Assembly: GCF_900108335.1 (NCBI RefSeq)
Contig: NZ_FNVT01000013.1
Coordinates: 248,001 to 312,000, forward strand
Source of the DNA: Nonomuraea solani
GTDB lineage: Bacteria > Actinomycetota > Actinomycetes > Streptosporangiales > Streptosporangiaceae
Direction: 5' to 3'
Length of the DNA: 64,000 bases
The notes under the pieces are model-generated. The model was given only the letters and a program-made list of their open reading frames with translations, had not been told where the DNA came from and searched no databases. Position numbers and translations under genes: made by a program. Of this stretch, positions 1 to 9,392 are shown one piece after another. Position 1 is the stretch's first letter, and each line of letters begins with the position of its first letter.

Positions 1-1
1 G

Positions 2-838
2 GAGGAGACCGAGATCCACCGGCTCGACGTCACGGCGCCCGGCGCACCCAAATACGTGGCCTCGGGCAAGGTCCAGGGCCGGCTGCTGAACCAGTACTCG
101 CTGTCGGAGCACGACGGCCACCTCCGCGCCGCCACCACGCTCACCTCGTCCGACGGCAAGACCAGTTCGAGCACCGTCCATGTGCTCAAGGCCGACACCA
201 TGGCCAAGACGGGCGAGGTCGGCGGTCTCGGCGCGGGCGAGCGCATCTACTCGGTGCGGTTCATCGGCGCGGTCGGCTACGTGGTCACCTTCAAGCAGGT
301 GGACCCGCTCTACACACTCGACCTGCGCGACCCGGCGGCCCCCAAGGTGACGGGCGAGCTGAAGATCACGGGCTACTCGGCGTACCTGCACCCGGGCAAC
401 GAGGGCCGGCTGATCGGCATCGGCCAGGAGGCCAGTGAGAAGGGCAGGACGCTCGGCACGCAGGTCTCGCTGTTCGACGTCAGCGACCCGGCCGCGCCGC
501 GCAGGCTGTCGCAGCTCTTCCAGAAGGACTCGGGCTCAGGCGCGGAGTGGGACCCGCACGCGTTCCTGTACTGGCCCAAGACCGGCCTGTCGGTGATCCC
601 GCTGTCGTCGCAGAAGGAGTCGGGCGCTCTCGTCCTGAAGATCGACGACGCGGGCGTGAGCAAGGTCGGCATGATCGAGCACCCGAAGGTGAAGCAGGAG
701 GGGGACGAGTTCACCTTCCAGCCCGGCATCGACCGGTCGATGGTCATCGGGGACGCCATCTGGACGCTCTCCCATGAGGGCGTCCAGGTCAACGACGCCG
801 CCACGCTCGCCTCACAGGCGTGGATCCCGTTCCGTTAA
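2..838 (+). CDS. Secreted beta-propeller domain protein, 5' truncated by window edge
   Basis: The frame is already open at the first base and runs to TAA at 836-838, so only the C-terminal ~278 residues are present. The text has repeated blades with the pattern aromatic-xx-D-hydrophobic-x-DPAAPK (YTLDLRDPAAPK, SLFDVSDPAAPRR). It also carries the segment VQGRLLNQYSLSEHDGHLR, which I recognise from the actinobacterial secreted beta-propeller family (Pfam Beta_propel). Members of that family are usually 600-700 residue secreted or lipid-anchored proteins of unknown biochemical role. The signal peptide would lie outside the window. A strong intrinsic terminator follows directly, so it ends its own transcription unit. 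The family call is fairly sure; function is unknown. Confidence 0.75.
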   Translation, partial: EETEIHRLDVTAPGAPKYVASGKVQGRLLNQYSLSEHDGHLRAATTLTSSDGKTSSSTVHVLKADTMAKTGEVGGLGAGERIYSVRFIGAVGYVVTFKQVDPLYTLDLRDPAAPKVTGELKITGYSAYLHPGNEGRLIGIGQEASEKGRTLGTQVSLFDVSDPAAPRRLSQLFQKDSGSGAEWDPHAFLYWPKTGLSVIPLSSQKESGALVLKIDDAGVSKVGMIEHPKVKQEGDEFTFQPGIDRSMVIGDAIWTLSHEGVQVNDAATLASQAWIPFR

Positions 839-848
839 GCGACCATCC

Positions 849-881
849 GGTGCCGATTCGTAACGAATCGGCACCTTTTTT
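849..881 (+). terminator. Rho-independent terminator
   Basis: A perfect 12-bp stem (849-860 with 864-875) closes a 3-nt loop and is followed by a run of seven T. It lies 10 nt after the stop codon of the beta-propeller gene. This is the only textbook hairpin-plus-U-tract terminator I found in the window. Confidence 0.93.
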
Positions 882-988
882 ATGGACTTATCCGTACAAA
901 TGATGAAAGCTTTACTTACACCATCAAGTCGGATCGGACGAGGCGTGTCAGATCGCGGACTCCGGTCCCCGTCCCAAGAAAGGCCGCC

Positions 989-2230
<1,242 letters not shown>

Positions 2231-2257
2231 CGCCGTGATCTAGAACCATCCTGGATA

Positions 2258-2294
2258 GGGCGGTCCGCGGACCCCGCAGCGCCGCGGGCCGCCC
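2258..2294. terminator. Bidirectional terminator hairpin between convergent genes
   Basis: Arms at 2258-2270 and 2282-2294 form a 13-bp GC stem with one G-U pair and an 11-nt loop. It sits between the stop of the subtilase and the stop of glpD, which converge here. There is no U-tract on either strand, as is common in actinomycetes. Confidence 0.7.
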
Positions 2295-2298
2295 CCTC

Positions 2299-4053
2299 CT
2301 ATGTGTGTTCCGGCGCGACCGCGTCTTCCGGCACGACGACCGGGACGATCTCGGGGGCGCCCAGCCTGATCGCGTCGGCCCCCTGGTCGGAGTCCTGCTC
2401 CTGGGAGCGCCGCTCGGCCTCCACCCGCTTGGTGTAGTACTCGACCTCCCGCTTCACCTGCTCGCCGTCCCAGTCGAGGGGCCCGCCCATCAGCTCGGCG
2501 GCCTCCTGCGCCACGGCCAGGCCGCGGTGGAAGGTCTCGATGGAGATGCGGGTACGCCGGGTCAGCACGTCGTTGAGATGCCGGGCGCCCTCGTGGGTGG
2601 CGGCGTAGACGATCTCGGCCCGCAGGTAGTCGTCGGCCCCGCTCAGCGGCCGCGCCAGCGACGGGTCGTCCTCGATCAGCTCCAGCACCTCGTCGATCAG
2701 CGAGCCGTAGCGCTGCAGCAGGTGCTCGATCCTGGCCACGTGCAGCCCGGAGCTCTGCGCGATGCGGTGCCTGGAGTTCCACAGCGCCTGGTAGCCCTCG
2801 GCCCCCACCAGCGGCACCCGGTCGGTGCACGACCGCGGCACCCGCTGGTCGAGCCCGTGGGCCACCGCGTTCACCGCGTCCTCGGCCATGACCCGGTACG
2901 TCGTGTACTTCCCGCCGGCGATCATCACCAGCCCCGGCACGGGATGGGCGACCACGTGCTCCCTGGACAGCTTGGAGGTCTCGTCGGACTCGCCGGACAG
3001 CAGCGGCCGCAGCCCCGCGTACACACCTTCGACGTCGTCGCGGGTCAGGGGCACGGACAGCACGGCGTTCACGTGGTCGAGCAGGTAGTCGATGTCCACC
3101 CGGGAGGCGGCCGGATGGCCCTTGTCGAGCGTCCACTCCGTGTCGGTGGTGCCGATGATCCAGTGGCGGCCCCAGGGGATCACGAACAGCACCGACTTCT
3201 CCGTGCGCAGGATGATCCCGGTCCGCGAGTGGATCCGGTCGCGCGGCACCACCAGGTGGATGCCCTTGGAGGCGCGTACGTGGATCTGGCCGCGCCCGCC
3301 GACCAGCTCCTGAATGTCGTCGGTCCAGACGCCGGTGGCGTTGACCACCTGCTGGGCGCGTACCTCCAGCTCCGCGCCGCTCTCCAGGTCGCGTACGCGC
3401 ACGCCGGTGACCCGCTCGCCCTCCCGCAGGAAGCCCACCACCTGCGCCCTGGGCGAGACGTGCGCGCCGTAGGTGGCGGCGGTGCGCAGCATGGTCATGA
3501 CGTAACGCGCGTCGTCGACCTGCGCGTCCCAGTACTGGATGGCGCCGGTGAACGCGCTCTTCTTCAGCGCCGGGGCCAGCCGTAGCGCCCGCGATCTGGA
3601 CAGGTGCCGGTGCCCCGGCACGCCGCGGGCCTGCCCGGCGGCCAAGCCCAGCGTGTCGTAGAGCGCCACACCCGCGCCGACGTAGGGGCGTTCCCAGCCG
3701 TAGTGTGTCATCGGGAACAGGAACGGCACCGGCCTGACCAGGTGCGGGGCGATCCGCTGGAGCAGTAGTGCGCGTTCGCGCAGCGCCTCGCGTACCAGCT
3801 CGAAGTTGAGCTGTTCCAGGTAGCGCAGGCCACCGTGGATGAGCTTGGACGACCGCGACGACGTGCCCGAGGCGAAGTCCCTGGCCTCGACCAAGCCGAC
3901 ATCGAGCCCGCGTGTCACGGCGTCGAGCGCGACGCCGGCCCCTACGACGCCACCGCCCACCACGACCACGTCGAGCTCCTGGGTCGTCATCAGCTCCAGC
4001 GCCTCGGCCCGTTCGGCGGGCCCGAGCCGGGCCGCGCTCCTTCCCGACGTCAT
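2299..4053 (-). CDS. glpD: Glycerol-3-phosphate dehydrogenase (FAD-dependent)
   Basis: Oxidises sn-glycerol 3-phosphate to dihydroxyacetone phosphate at the membrane face and passes electrons to the quinone pool. The 584-residue product has an FAD-binding Rossmann motif at residues 33-40 (GGGVVGAG), the family signature SSRSSKLIHGGLRYLE at 65-80, and a C-terminal DAO_C-like domain (TDRVPLVGAEGY onward). The length is normal for actinobacterial GlpD. The ATG at 4053 is preceded by AGGGGGAGAT. It lies 72 nt downstream of, and in the same direction as, the DeoR-family regulator, so the two may be co-transcribed. DHAP is also a product of the tagatose-bisphosphate aldolase encoded across the divergent promoter, which gives a metabolic link. 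Confidence 0.95.
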   Translation of the reverse strand: MTSGRSAARLGPAERAEALELMTTQELDVVVVGGGVVGAGVALDAVTRGLDVGLVEARDFASGTSSRSSKLIHGGLRYLEQLNFELVREALRERALLLQRIAPHLVRPVPFLFPMTHYGWERPYVGAGVALYDTLGLAAGQARGVPGHRHLSRSRALRLAPALKKSAFTGAIQYWDAQVDDARYVMTMLRTAATYGAHVSPRAQVVGFLREGERVTGVRVRDLESGAELEVRAQQVVNATGVWTDDIQELVGGRGQIHVRASKGIHLVVPRDRIHSRTGIILRTEKSVLFVIPWGRHWIIGTTDTEWTLDKGHPAASRVDIDYLLDHVNAVLSVPLTRDDVEGVYAGLRPLLSGESDETSKLSREHVVAHPVPGLVMIAGGKYTTYRVMAEDAVNAVAHGLDQRVPRSCTDRVPLVGAEGYQALWNSRHRIAQSSGLHVARIEHLLQRYGSLIDEVLELIEDDPSLARPLSGADDYLRAEIVYAATHEGARHLNDVLTRRTRISIETFHRGLAVAQEAAELMGGPLDWDGEQVKREVEYYTKRVEAERRSQEQDSDQGADAIRLGAPEIVPVVVPEDAVAPEHT

Positions 4054-4125
4054 ATCTCCCCCTGCGACGGCTTTGTCCCCTGCGTTGCATACCTACCCGC
4101 AGAGGGAGCTACCTGTAACAAAAGG

Positions 4126-4896
4126 TCAGGCGCGGACGACCTTGACCCCCGCGTCGGTGAGCCGGCCCGCGGCCGCGTCGGAGAGCTGGGCGTCGGTCAC
4201 CAGCGTGTCTATCTGGCTGATCGGGCAGATGCGGGAGAAGGCCCGCTTGCCCACCTTCGAGGAGTCGGCCACCACGACGACCTGCGCGGCCCGGCTGATC
4301 AGCAGGTGGTTGACGCTGGCCTCGCCCTCGTGGTGGGCCGAGGCGCCCAGCTCGACGTCGAGCGCGTCCACCCCGAGGAAGGCCACGTCGAGCGTCACCT
4401 GCTCCAGCACGCCGTTGGCCAGCGGCCCGATGAGCTCGTAGGACTGCTGCCTGGCCACCCCGCCGGTCACCACGAGCTTGACGTGCCGGCGGACGGTCAG
4501 CTCGGCGGCGATGTTGAGCGCGTTCGTGACGACCGTGAAGCCGCTCTCCAGCGTGGACAGCGTGGCGAGGGTGCGCGCCAGCTCGGAGGTGGTGGTGCCG
4601 CCGTTGAGCCCGACCACGCCGCCGGGCGCCACCAGCTCGGCCGCGGCGGCCGCGATGCGGTGCTTCTCGTCGGCGTGCCTGGCGGTCTTGTAGCGCAGGG
4701 GCAGGTCGTAGCTGACGCTCTGGGCGACGGCGCCGCCTCGGGTGCGCATGAGCATCTGCTGCTGAGCGAGCTGGTCGAAGTCCCGCCGGATGGTCGCGGT
4801 GGACACGTCGAGCGCCTGAGCGGCCTCCTCCACCGACAGCCTTCCCTCCTGGGAGAGCAGCTCGAGGATGGCGTTCCAGCGGTCGTAGCGGGACAC
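4126..4896 (-). CDS. DeoR/GlpR-family sugar-operon transcriptional regulator
   Basis: A 256-residue DeoR-family repressor. Residues 1-57 form the winged HTH (RLSVEEAAQALDVSTATIRR), and the rest is the DeoRC sugar-phosphate sensor domain with the phosphate-binding NGGTTTSELAR loop and GVDALDVELGAS. I take GTG at 4896 as the start because AGGGAGG sits 5 nt upstream; a frame extends further upstream but runs into intergenic repeats. The gene is divergent from the AgaS-NagA-PfkB-aldolase operon, so by position it is probably that operon's AgaR-like repressor. The co-directional glpD downstream leaves a GlpR-like role as the alternative. Effector is likely a phosphorylated (amino)sugar; this is inference from the family. 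Confidence 0.88.
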   Translation of the reverse strand: MSRYDRWNAILELLSQEGRLSVEEAAQALDVSTATIRRDFDQLAQQQMLMRTRGGAVAQSVSYDLPLRYKTARHADEKHRIAAAAAELVAPGGVVGLNGGTTTSELARTLATLSTLESGFTVVTNALNIAAELTVRRHVKLVVTGGVARQQSYELIGPLANGVLEQVTLDVAFLGVDALDVELGASAHHEGEASVNHLLISRAAQVVVVADSSKVGKRAFSRICPISQIDTLVTDAQLSDAAAGRLTDAGVKVVRA

Positions 4897-4932
4897 GAAG
4901 GCCTCCCTGAGATGAGTACGCACAGTGCCTAT

Positions 4933-5132
4933 CTGCCGAGCTCCGCTCGGAAGCCTGTGTGGATGTCCTCGCTCCGCTGCGGATCCACACAGTGTCCAAC
5001 TGCCGAGCCTCCGCCCGGAAGGCTGTGTGGATGTCCTCGCTCCGCTGCGGATCCACACAGTGTCCACCTGCCGAGCTCCGCTCGGAACGCTGCGTGGATG
5101 TCCTCGCTCCGCTGCGGATCCACACAGCGTGC
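4933..5132. repeat. Three tandem ~67-nt repeats, each holding a hairpin with a constant loop
   Basis: Units start at 4933, 5000 and 5068. Each unit carries an inverted repeat (arms 4955-4964/4983-4992, 5023-5032/5051-5060, 5090-5099/5118-5127) around the same 18-nt loop reading GTCCTCGCTCCGCTGCGG. Arms are ten bases; the third pair differs from the others at one position but gains matching flanking bases. The block fills most of the 326-nt divergent intergenic region. A related loop with unrelated arms occurs at 56498-56539. Not CRISPR: there are no unique spacers. Confidence 0.9.
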
Positions 5133-5181
5133 CACAACCTGGAACTCCAGAGCCAACGGTGTTCATTCATGCTCTGAGCTG

Positions 5182-5209
5182 ATATAAAAACAGCAGAAAC
5201 AATCAATCA
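5182..5209 (+). promoter_or_regulatory. Candidate operator of the DeoR-family regulator
   Basis: An AT-rich stretch just before the ribosome-binding site of the amino-sugar operon. Read on the minus strand it has spaced T-runs (TTGATTGTTTCTGCTGTTTT), which resemble the TTTC/TTT-rich operators bound by AgaR-type DeoR proteins. It is the most AT-rich segment in this GC-rich intergenic region. The assignment rests on position and general resemblance only. Confidence 0.35.
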
Positions 5210-5222
5210 CGGGAGGTAAGTG

Positions 5223-6095
5223 GTGACCACCCACACCGAGGCCGAGATCGCGTCCCAGCCGTCGTGCTGGCGGCGCGCCGTCGCGAACGTGCCCGCCGAC
5301 GCGCTGCCGCGCGAAGGTGAGCGGGTGGCCGTCGTCGGCTGCGGTACGTCGTGGTTCATCGCGATGGCGTACGCGGTGCTGCGCGAGCGGGCCGGGCAGG
5401 GCGAGACCGACGCGTTCGCCGCCTCCGAGTTCCCCGCCGGGCGCGCCTACGACCGTGTGCTGGCCCTGTCGCGCTCGGGCACCACGACCGAGGTGCTGGA
5501 GCTGCTCTCCCGGACCACCACGAAGACCACGGCCATCACCGCCGACCCCGACACGCCGATCATGACGGCCGCCGACGAGCTGATCGTGCTCGACTACGCC
5601 GACGAGCGCTCGGTCGTGCAGACCAGGTTCGCCACCACGCAGCTCGCCCTGCTCCGCGCCGGCCTGGGCGAGGACCTCACCCAGGCGATCGCGGACGCCG
5701 AGCAGGCCGTGTCCGCGCCGCTGCCCGGTGAGCTGGTCGACGCCGAGCAGTTCAGCTTCCTCGGCACCGGCTGGTCGGTCGGCCTGGCCCAGGAGGCCGC
5801 GCTGAAGATGCGTGAGGCGTCCCGTTCGTGGACGGAGGCGTACCCGGCGATGGAATACCGGCACGGCCCGATCAGCATCGCCGCGCCCGGGCGGGTGACG
5901 TGGATGCTCGGCACCGCTCCCGAGGGCCTGCGCGCGCAGGTCGAGGAGACCGGCGGCACGTTCTTCGAGACCGGGCTCGACCCGATGGCCGAGCTGATCC
6001 GCGCCCAGCGGGTGGCGGTCGCCAGAGCCTTCGCCCGTGGGCTCGACCCGGACGAGCCCATGCACCTCACGCGATCTGTGATCCTTTCTTCATGA
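5223..6095 (+). CDS. SIS-domain sugar-phosphate isomerase/deaminase, AgaS-like
   Basis: A 290-residue protein with two SIS domains. The first has VVGCGTSWFIA and SRSGTTTEVLELL (phosphosugar-binding Ser/Thr loops); the second ends in MEYRHGPIS, a signature shared by AgaS and the GlmS isomerase half. There is no glutaminase domain, so it is not GlmS. In AgaS the reaction is deamination and isomerisation of galactosamine 6-phosphate to tagatose 6-phosphate; glucosamine-6-phosphate deaminase is the alternative. GTG codons occur at 5220 and 5223; GGGAGG at 5211-5216 is 3 and 6 nt away respectively, so I prefer 5223. The stop overlaps the nagA start (ATGA). First gene of a four-gene operon. Confidence 0.82.
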   Translation: MTTHTEAEIASQPSCWRRAVANVPADALPREGERVAVVGCGTSWFIAMAYAVLRERAGQGETDAFAASEFPAGRAYDRVLALSRSGTTTEVLELLSRTTTKTTAITADPDTPIMTAADELIVLDYADERSVVQTRFATTQLALLRAGLGEDLTQAIADAEQAVSAPLPGELVDAEQFSFLGTGWSVGLAQEAALKMREASRSWTEAYPAMEYRHGPISIAAPGRVTWMLGTAPEGLRAQVEETGGTFFETGLDPMAELIRAQRVAVARAFARGLDPDEPMHLTRSVILSS

Positions 6096-7225
6096 GCCTT
6101 ACTCTTGCCGACGCCAGGATCGTGACGCCCGAGGGAGTTCACGAGGGGTGGCTGACCATCGAAGACGGCCGCATCACGCATGTCGGTCATGGATCCGCCC
6201 CAGGTCCGGGCCTCAGCGTGGGCGGGCGGCACGTCGTGCCCGGCTTCGTGGACATCCACAACCACGGCGGCGCCGGCGGCTCGTTTCCCACCGGTGAGCA
6301 GGACAAGGCGCGCGACGCCGTGGCGCTGCACCGCCGCCACGGCACCACCACGACCGTGGCCAGTCTGGTCACCGACTCCATCGAGGGTCTGACCAGGGCG
6401 GCGGCGGCGCTGGCCGAGTTGTGCGACGACGGTCTGCTGGCCGGCATCCACTTCGAGGGCCCCTACATCGCCAAGGCCCGCTGTGGCGCGCATGACCCGA
6501 CGCTGTTGCGTGAGCCGTCGCCGAAGGAGTTCGCCGGGCTGGTCGAGGCCGGGCGCGGGCACGTGCGCATGGTGACCATCGCGGCCGAGCTGCCCGGCGC
6601 GCTCGACACGATCAGGATGGCCGTGGCGGAAGGCGTGATCGCGGCCGTGGGCCACAGTGACGCCGACTACGACCAGACGATCGCGGGCATCGAGGCGGGC
6701 GCGACCGTGGCCACGCATCTCTACAACGCGATGCCGCCGCTCGGCCACCGCGCCCCCGGGCCCGTGGCGGCGCTGCTCGACGACGAGCGGGTGACGGTCG
6801 AGCTGATCAACGACGGCACGCACGTGCATCCGGCCATGCTGCGGCTGGCGTACGAGGTGGCGGGCCCCGGCAGGACCGTGCTGATCACCGACGCGATGTC
6901 GGCCGCCGGCCTGGGCGACGGCGACTACGTGCTGGGCCCCATGCGGGTCCGGGTGGACGGCGGCGTGGCCCGGCTGGTCGAGGGCGGCTCGATCGCGGGC
7001 TCGACGCTGACCATGGACGTGGCGTTCCGGCGCGGCGTCCAGGACATGGAAATGTCGCTGCCCGACGCTGTGCAGGTGGCCTCGCTGACGCCCGCCCGGG
7101 TGCTCGGCCTGGCCGACAGGATCGGCTCGATCGCCGTCGGCAAGGCGGCCGACCTGGTGGTTCTCTCCGACTCGCTGGAGGTCGACGGCGTGCTGAAGGA
7201 CGGCGTCTGGATCACGGAGCCCTGA
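6092..7225 (+). CDS. nagA: N-acetylglucosamine/galactosamine-6-phosphate deacetylase
   Basis: Amidohydrolase-fold deacetylase of 377 residues that removes acetate from N-acetyl-hexosamine 6-phosphate. Visible metal and catalytic residues are the HxH pair His56/His58 (GFVDIHNHGG), Glu122 (HFEGPY), His188 (VGHSDA), His209 (ATHLYNAM) and Asp267 (LITDAMSAAG). Retention of the HxH motif suggests the two-metal type rather than the single-metal E. coli type. ATG at 6092 overlaps the AgaS-like stop, and the gene's own TGA overlaps the start of the kinase gene, so translation is probably coupled through the operon. In this context the natural substrate may be GalNAc-6-P (AgaA role); sequence alone cannot separate the two. 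Confidence 0.92.
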   Translation: MSLTLADARIVTPEGVHEGWLTIEDGRITHVGHGSAPGPGLSVGGRHVVPGFVDIHNHGGAGGSFPTGEQDKARDAVALHRRHGTTTTVASLVTDSIEGLTRAAAALAELCDDGLLAGIHFEGPYIAKARCGAHDPTLLREPSPKEFAGLVEAGRGHVRMVTIAAELPGALDTIRMAVAEGVIAAVGHSDADYDQTIAGIEAGATVATHLYNAMPPLGHRAPGPVAALLDDERVTVELINDGTHVHPAMLRLAYEVAGPGRTVLITDAMSAAGLGDGDYVLGPMRVRVDGGVARLVEGGSIAGSTLTMDVAFRRGVQDMEMSLPDAVQVASLTPARVLGLADRIGSIAVGKAADLVVLSDSLEVDGVLKDGVWITEP

Positions 7226-8133
7226 TGATTCTCACGGTGACGCTCAACCTCGCCCTCGATGTGACCTACCAGGTGCCCGGCGTCGACTGGGACGGTGTCA
7301 ACCGGGTCGGCGCGGTGCACAGGCGTGCGGGCGGGAAAGGCGTCAACGTGGCCAGGGTGCTGGCCACGCTCGGCCGTGACGTGCTGGTCACGGGCCTGGC
7401 CGGCGGGCCGACCGGGCAGGCGGTCCAGGCCGACCTGCGCGCGGCGGGCCTGCGGCACACGCTGTGCCCCGTCGCCGCCGACTCCCGCTCGACCCTCACG
7501 GTGTCCGACACGGCCGATCCGCGGACGGCGCTGTTCAACGAGCCCGGCCCTGAGGTAACCCCGGACGAGCTCCGAAATTTCATGACAACGTATGAGGACC
7601 TGTTGGCGACGGCGGAGGCGGTGGTCATCTCGGGCAGCCTGCCGCGCGGCGTCCCCGCCGGCACCTACGCCACCCTGGCGGCCATCGCGGCAGGTCAGGG
7701 CGTCCCGGCCATCGTCGACGCGGACGGCGAGCCCCTGCGCCACGCGCCCAAGGGGCGCCCCTCCGTCGTCAAGCCCAACGCCGAGGAACTGGCCAGGGCC
7801 GTGCCCGGCGGCACCCCGGTCGAGGGCGCGCAGGAGCTGCGCAGCCAGGGCGCCGAGGCGGTGGTGGTGTCCATGGGCGCCGACGGGCTGCTGGCCGTCA
7901 CCGGGGAGGGAACGTTCCGGGCGCGGATGCCGTACACCGTGCGGGGCAACCCGACCGGGGCCGGCGACTCGCTGGTCGCCGGGCTGGCGCTGGGCCTGGT
8001 CGAGTCGGATCCGTGGCCCGAGCGGCTCAGGCGGGCCGCGGCGCTGGGCGCGGCGGCCGTGGCCAGGCCGGTGGCCGGGGAGTTCGACCGAGACGTCTAC
8101 ACCGAGATCCACCCCCAGATCATCATCACGTAA
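7225..8133 (+). CDS. PfkB-family hexose-phosphate kinase (tagatose-6-phosphate / 1-phosphofructokinase type)
   Basis: A 302-residue ribokinase-fold kinase. The N-terminal TLNLALDVTY and RRAGGKGVNVARVLATLG are typical of the LacC/FruK/PfkB branch. The C-terminal signature GNPTGAGDSLVAGLALG carries the catalytic base Asp248. Members phosphorylate tagatose 6-phosphate, fructose 1-phosphate or fructose 6-phosphate. Placed between a deacetylase and a class II ketose-bisphosphate aldolase and downstream of an AgaS-like gene, tagatose-6-phosphate kinase is the most coherent reading. Its ATG shares the A of the nagA stop (TGATG). There is no PTS or fruA gene nearby, which argues against a fructose operon. 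Confidence 0.85.
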   Translation: MILTVTLNLALDVTYQVPGVDWDGVNRVGAVHRRAGGKGVNVARVLATLGRDVLVTGLAGGPTGQAVQADLRAAGLRHTLCPVAADSRSTLTVSDTADPRTALFNEPGPEVTPDELRNFMTTYEDLLATAEAVVISGSLPRGVPAGTYATLAAIAAGQGVPAIVDADGEPLRHAPKGRPSVVKPNAEELARAVPGGTPVEGAQELRSQGAEAVVVSMGADGLLAVTGEGTFRARMPYTVRGNPTGAGDSLVAGLALGLVESDPWPERLRRAAALGAAAVARPVAGEFDRDVYTEIHPQIIIT

Positions 8134-8143
8134 GGAGCCCGCC

Positions 8144-8968
8144 ATGCCCCTCGCCACCATCGGCGACATCGTCAGTCAGTCGCCCGCGGGCGTGGGCGCG
8201 TTCAACGTGATCCAGCTTGAGCACGCCACCGCCATCGTGACCGGCGCCGAGGCCCTGGCCCTGCCGGTCGTCCTGCAGATCAGCGAAAACTGCGTGCGCT
8301 ACCACGGCGCGCTCGAACCGATCGCGCTGGCCGCGCTCTCGGTCGCCCGGCAGGCCGACGTGCCGGTGGCCGTCCACCTCGACCACGCCACCGACCGCGC
8401 GCTCGTCGAGGAGGCGGTCCTGCTGGGCCTGGGCTCGGTCATGTACGACGCCTCCGCCCTGCCCGACGAGGACAACGTCGCCGCCACCGCCGAGGTGGTG
8501 GCCTGGTGCCACGAGCGCGGCGTGTGGGTGGAGGCCGAGCTGGGCGAGGTCGGGGGCAAGGACGGCGTGCACGCGCCTGGGGCCCGTACCAAACCGCACG
8601 AGGCGGTGGACTACGTGGCCAGGACCGGCGTGGACGCGCTGGCCGTGGCCGTGGGCACCTCACATGCCATGACGACCAAGGACGCGGTGCTCGACCTGGA
8701 GCTCATCGCCGAGCTGCGGGCCGCCGTGCCGGTGCCGCTGGTGCTGCACGGCTCGTCGGGGGTGCCCGACGACGTGCTGCGCGAGGCGGTGCGGGAGGGC
8801 ATGAAGAAGATCAACATCGCGACCCACCTGAACAAGGCGTTCACCGGCGCGCTGCGCGACTACCTGGCCCACGACGAGCGGGTCGTGGACCCGCGCAAAT
8901 ACGTCAAGGCGGGCCGGGACGCGGTGGCGCGCGAGGTCACGCACCTGCTCGGGGTGCTCACGGGCTGA
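8144..8968 (+). CDS. Class II ketose-bisphosphate aldolase (tagatose/fructose-bisphosphate type)
   Basis: Zinc-dependent aldolase of 274 residues. Key residues seen: Asp80-His81 (HLDHATD), Glu132 (VEAELGEVGG), His174 (VGTSHA) and His202 (LHGSSG), followed by KKINIATHLN, the phosphate-binding end of the barrel. It would cleave tagatose 1,6-bisphosphate (or FBP) to DHAP and glyceraldehyde 3-phosphate, the last step of the operon. The length and the GVGAFNVIQLEHATAIV start are closest to GatY/KbaY-like enzymes. AAGGAG overlaps the stop of the kinase gene, with ATG at 8144. The 3' end overlaps the convergent GNAT gene by 11 nt, so the operon ends here without an obvious terminator. Confidence 0.88.
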   Translation: MPLATIGDIVSQSPAGVGAFNVIQLEHATAIVTGAEALALPVVLQISENCVRYHGALEPIALAALSVARQADVPVAVHLDHATDRALVEEAVLLGLGSVMYDASALPDEDNVAATAEVVAWCHERGVWVEAELGEVGGKDGVHAPGARTKPHEAVDYVARTGVDALAVAVGTSHAMTTKDAVLDLELIAELRAAVPVPLVLHGSSGVPDDVLREAVREGMKKINIATHLNKAFTGALRDYLAHDERVVDPRKYVKAGRDAVAREVTHLLGVLTG

Positions 8969-9392
8969 GCTGTTTGCGCATCAGGACCGCCGAGCGGCCC
9001 TCGACGCCCTCGCGGCCGGTCTCGACGTAGCCGAGAGACTCGTACAAGGCGATGTTGGAGGCCATCTTCACGTTGGTGTAGAGGCGCAGCGCGGCCAGCC
9101 CCAGCCGGCGCGCCTCTTCCTCCGCGTACGCCATCAACCCCCGCCCGAGGCCCTTGCCCCGCGCCTCGGGACGGACGGCGACGTTCTCCACCAGCAGCAC
9201 GCCGTCCTCGGGAACGAGCACGATCAGCCCGTCGAGCTCGTCGGTGACGTGCACCCGGCCCGCCGCGATGAGCGCCGCGTAGTCGGCCTCCATCGGCAGC
9301 GGCCGCATGCCGATGACCTCGATCCACGGCGCGTAGGCGTCGTGGACCAGCCGCTCCACGACCTCCCTGTCGCCCGCTCCCGCCAGTCTCAT
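8958..9392 (-). CDS. GNAT family N-acetyltransferase
   Basis: A 144-residue GNAT-fold acetyltransferase. Motif A, the acetyl-CoA loop, is VAVRPEARGKGLGRGLMAYA, followed by motif B with NIALYESLGYVETGRE. The substrate cannot be inferred. The open frame continues upstream without a stop into phosphotransferase-like sequence. I nevertheless place the start at 9392, because the original C-terminus of that phosphotransferase, read in another frame, ends in a TGA that overlaps this ATG (ATGA), a normal operon junction. The apparent fusion is therefore a by-product of deletion in the upstream gene. Confidence 0.85.
   Translation of the reverse strand: MRLAGAGDREVVERLVHDAYAPWIEVIGMRPLPMEADYAALIAAGRVHVTDELDGLIVLVPEDGVLLVENVAVRPEARGKGLGRGLMAYAEEEARRLGLAALRLYTNVKMASNIALYESLGYVETGREGVEGRSAVLMRKQLSP

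Noticed and set aside
2305..3585. Long open frame antisense to glpD
   Set aside because: Composition of a shadow frame (His/Val/Gly/Asp rich) and no motif; GlpD on the other strand is unambiguous.
4933..5132. CRISPR array
   Set aside because: Repeats are ~67 nt, contiguous, and have no unique spacers; no cas genes in the window.
4897..5166. N-terminal extension of the DeoR regulator through the tandem repeats
   Set aside because: The frame happens to be open, but the residues are repeat-derived and the SD-supported GTG at 4896 gives a full-length family member.
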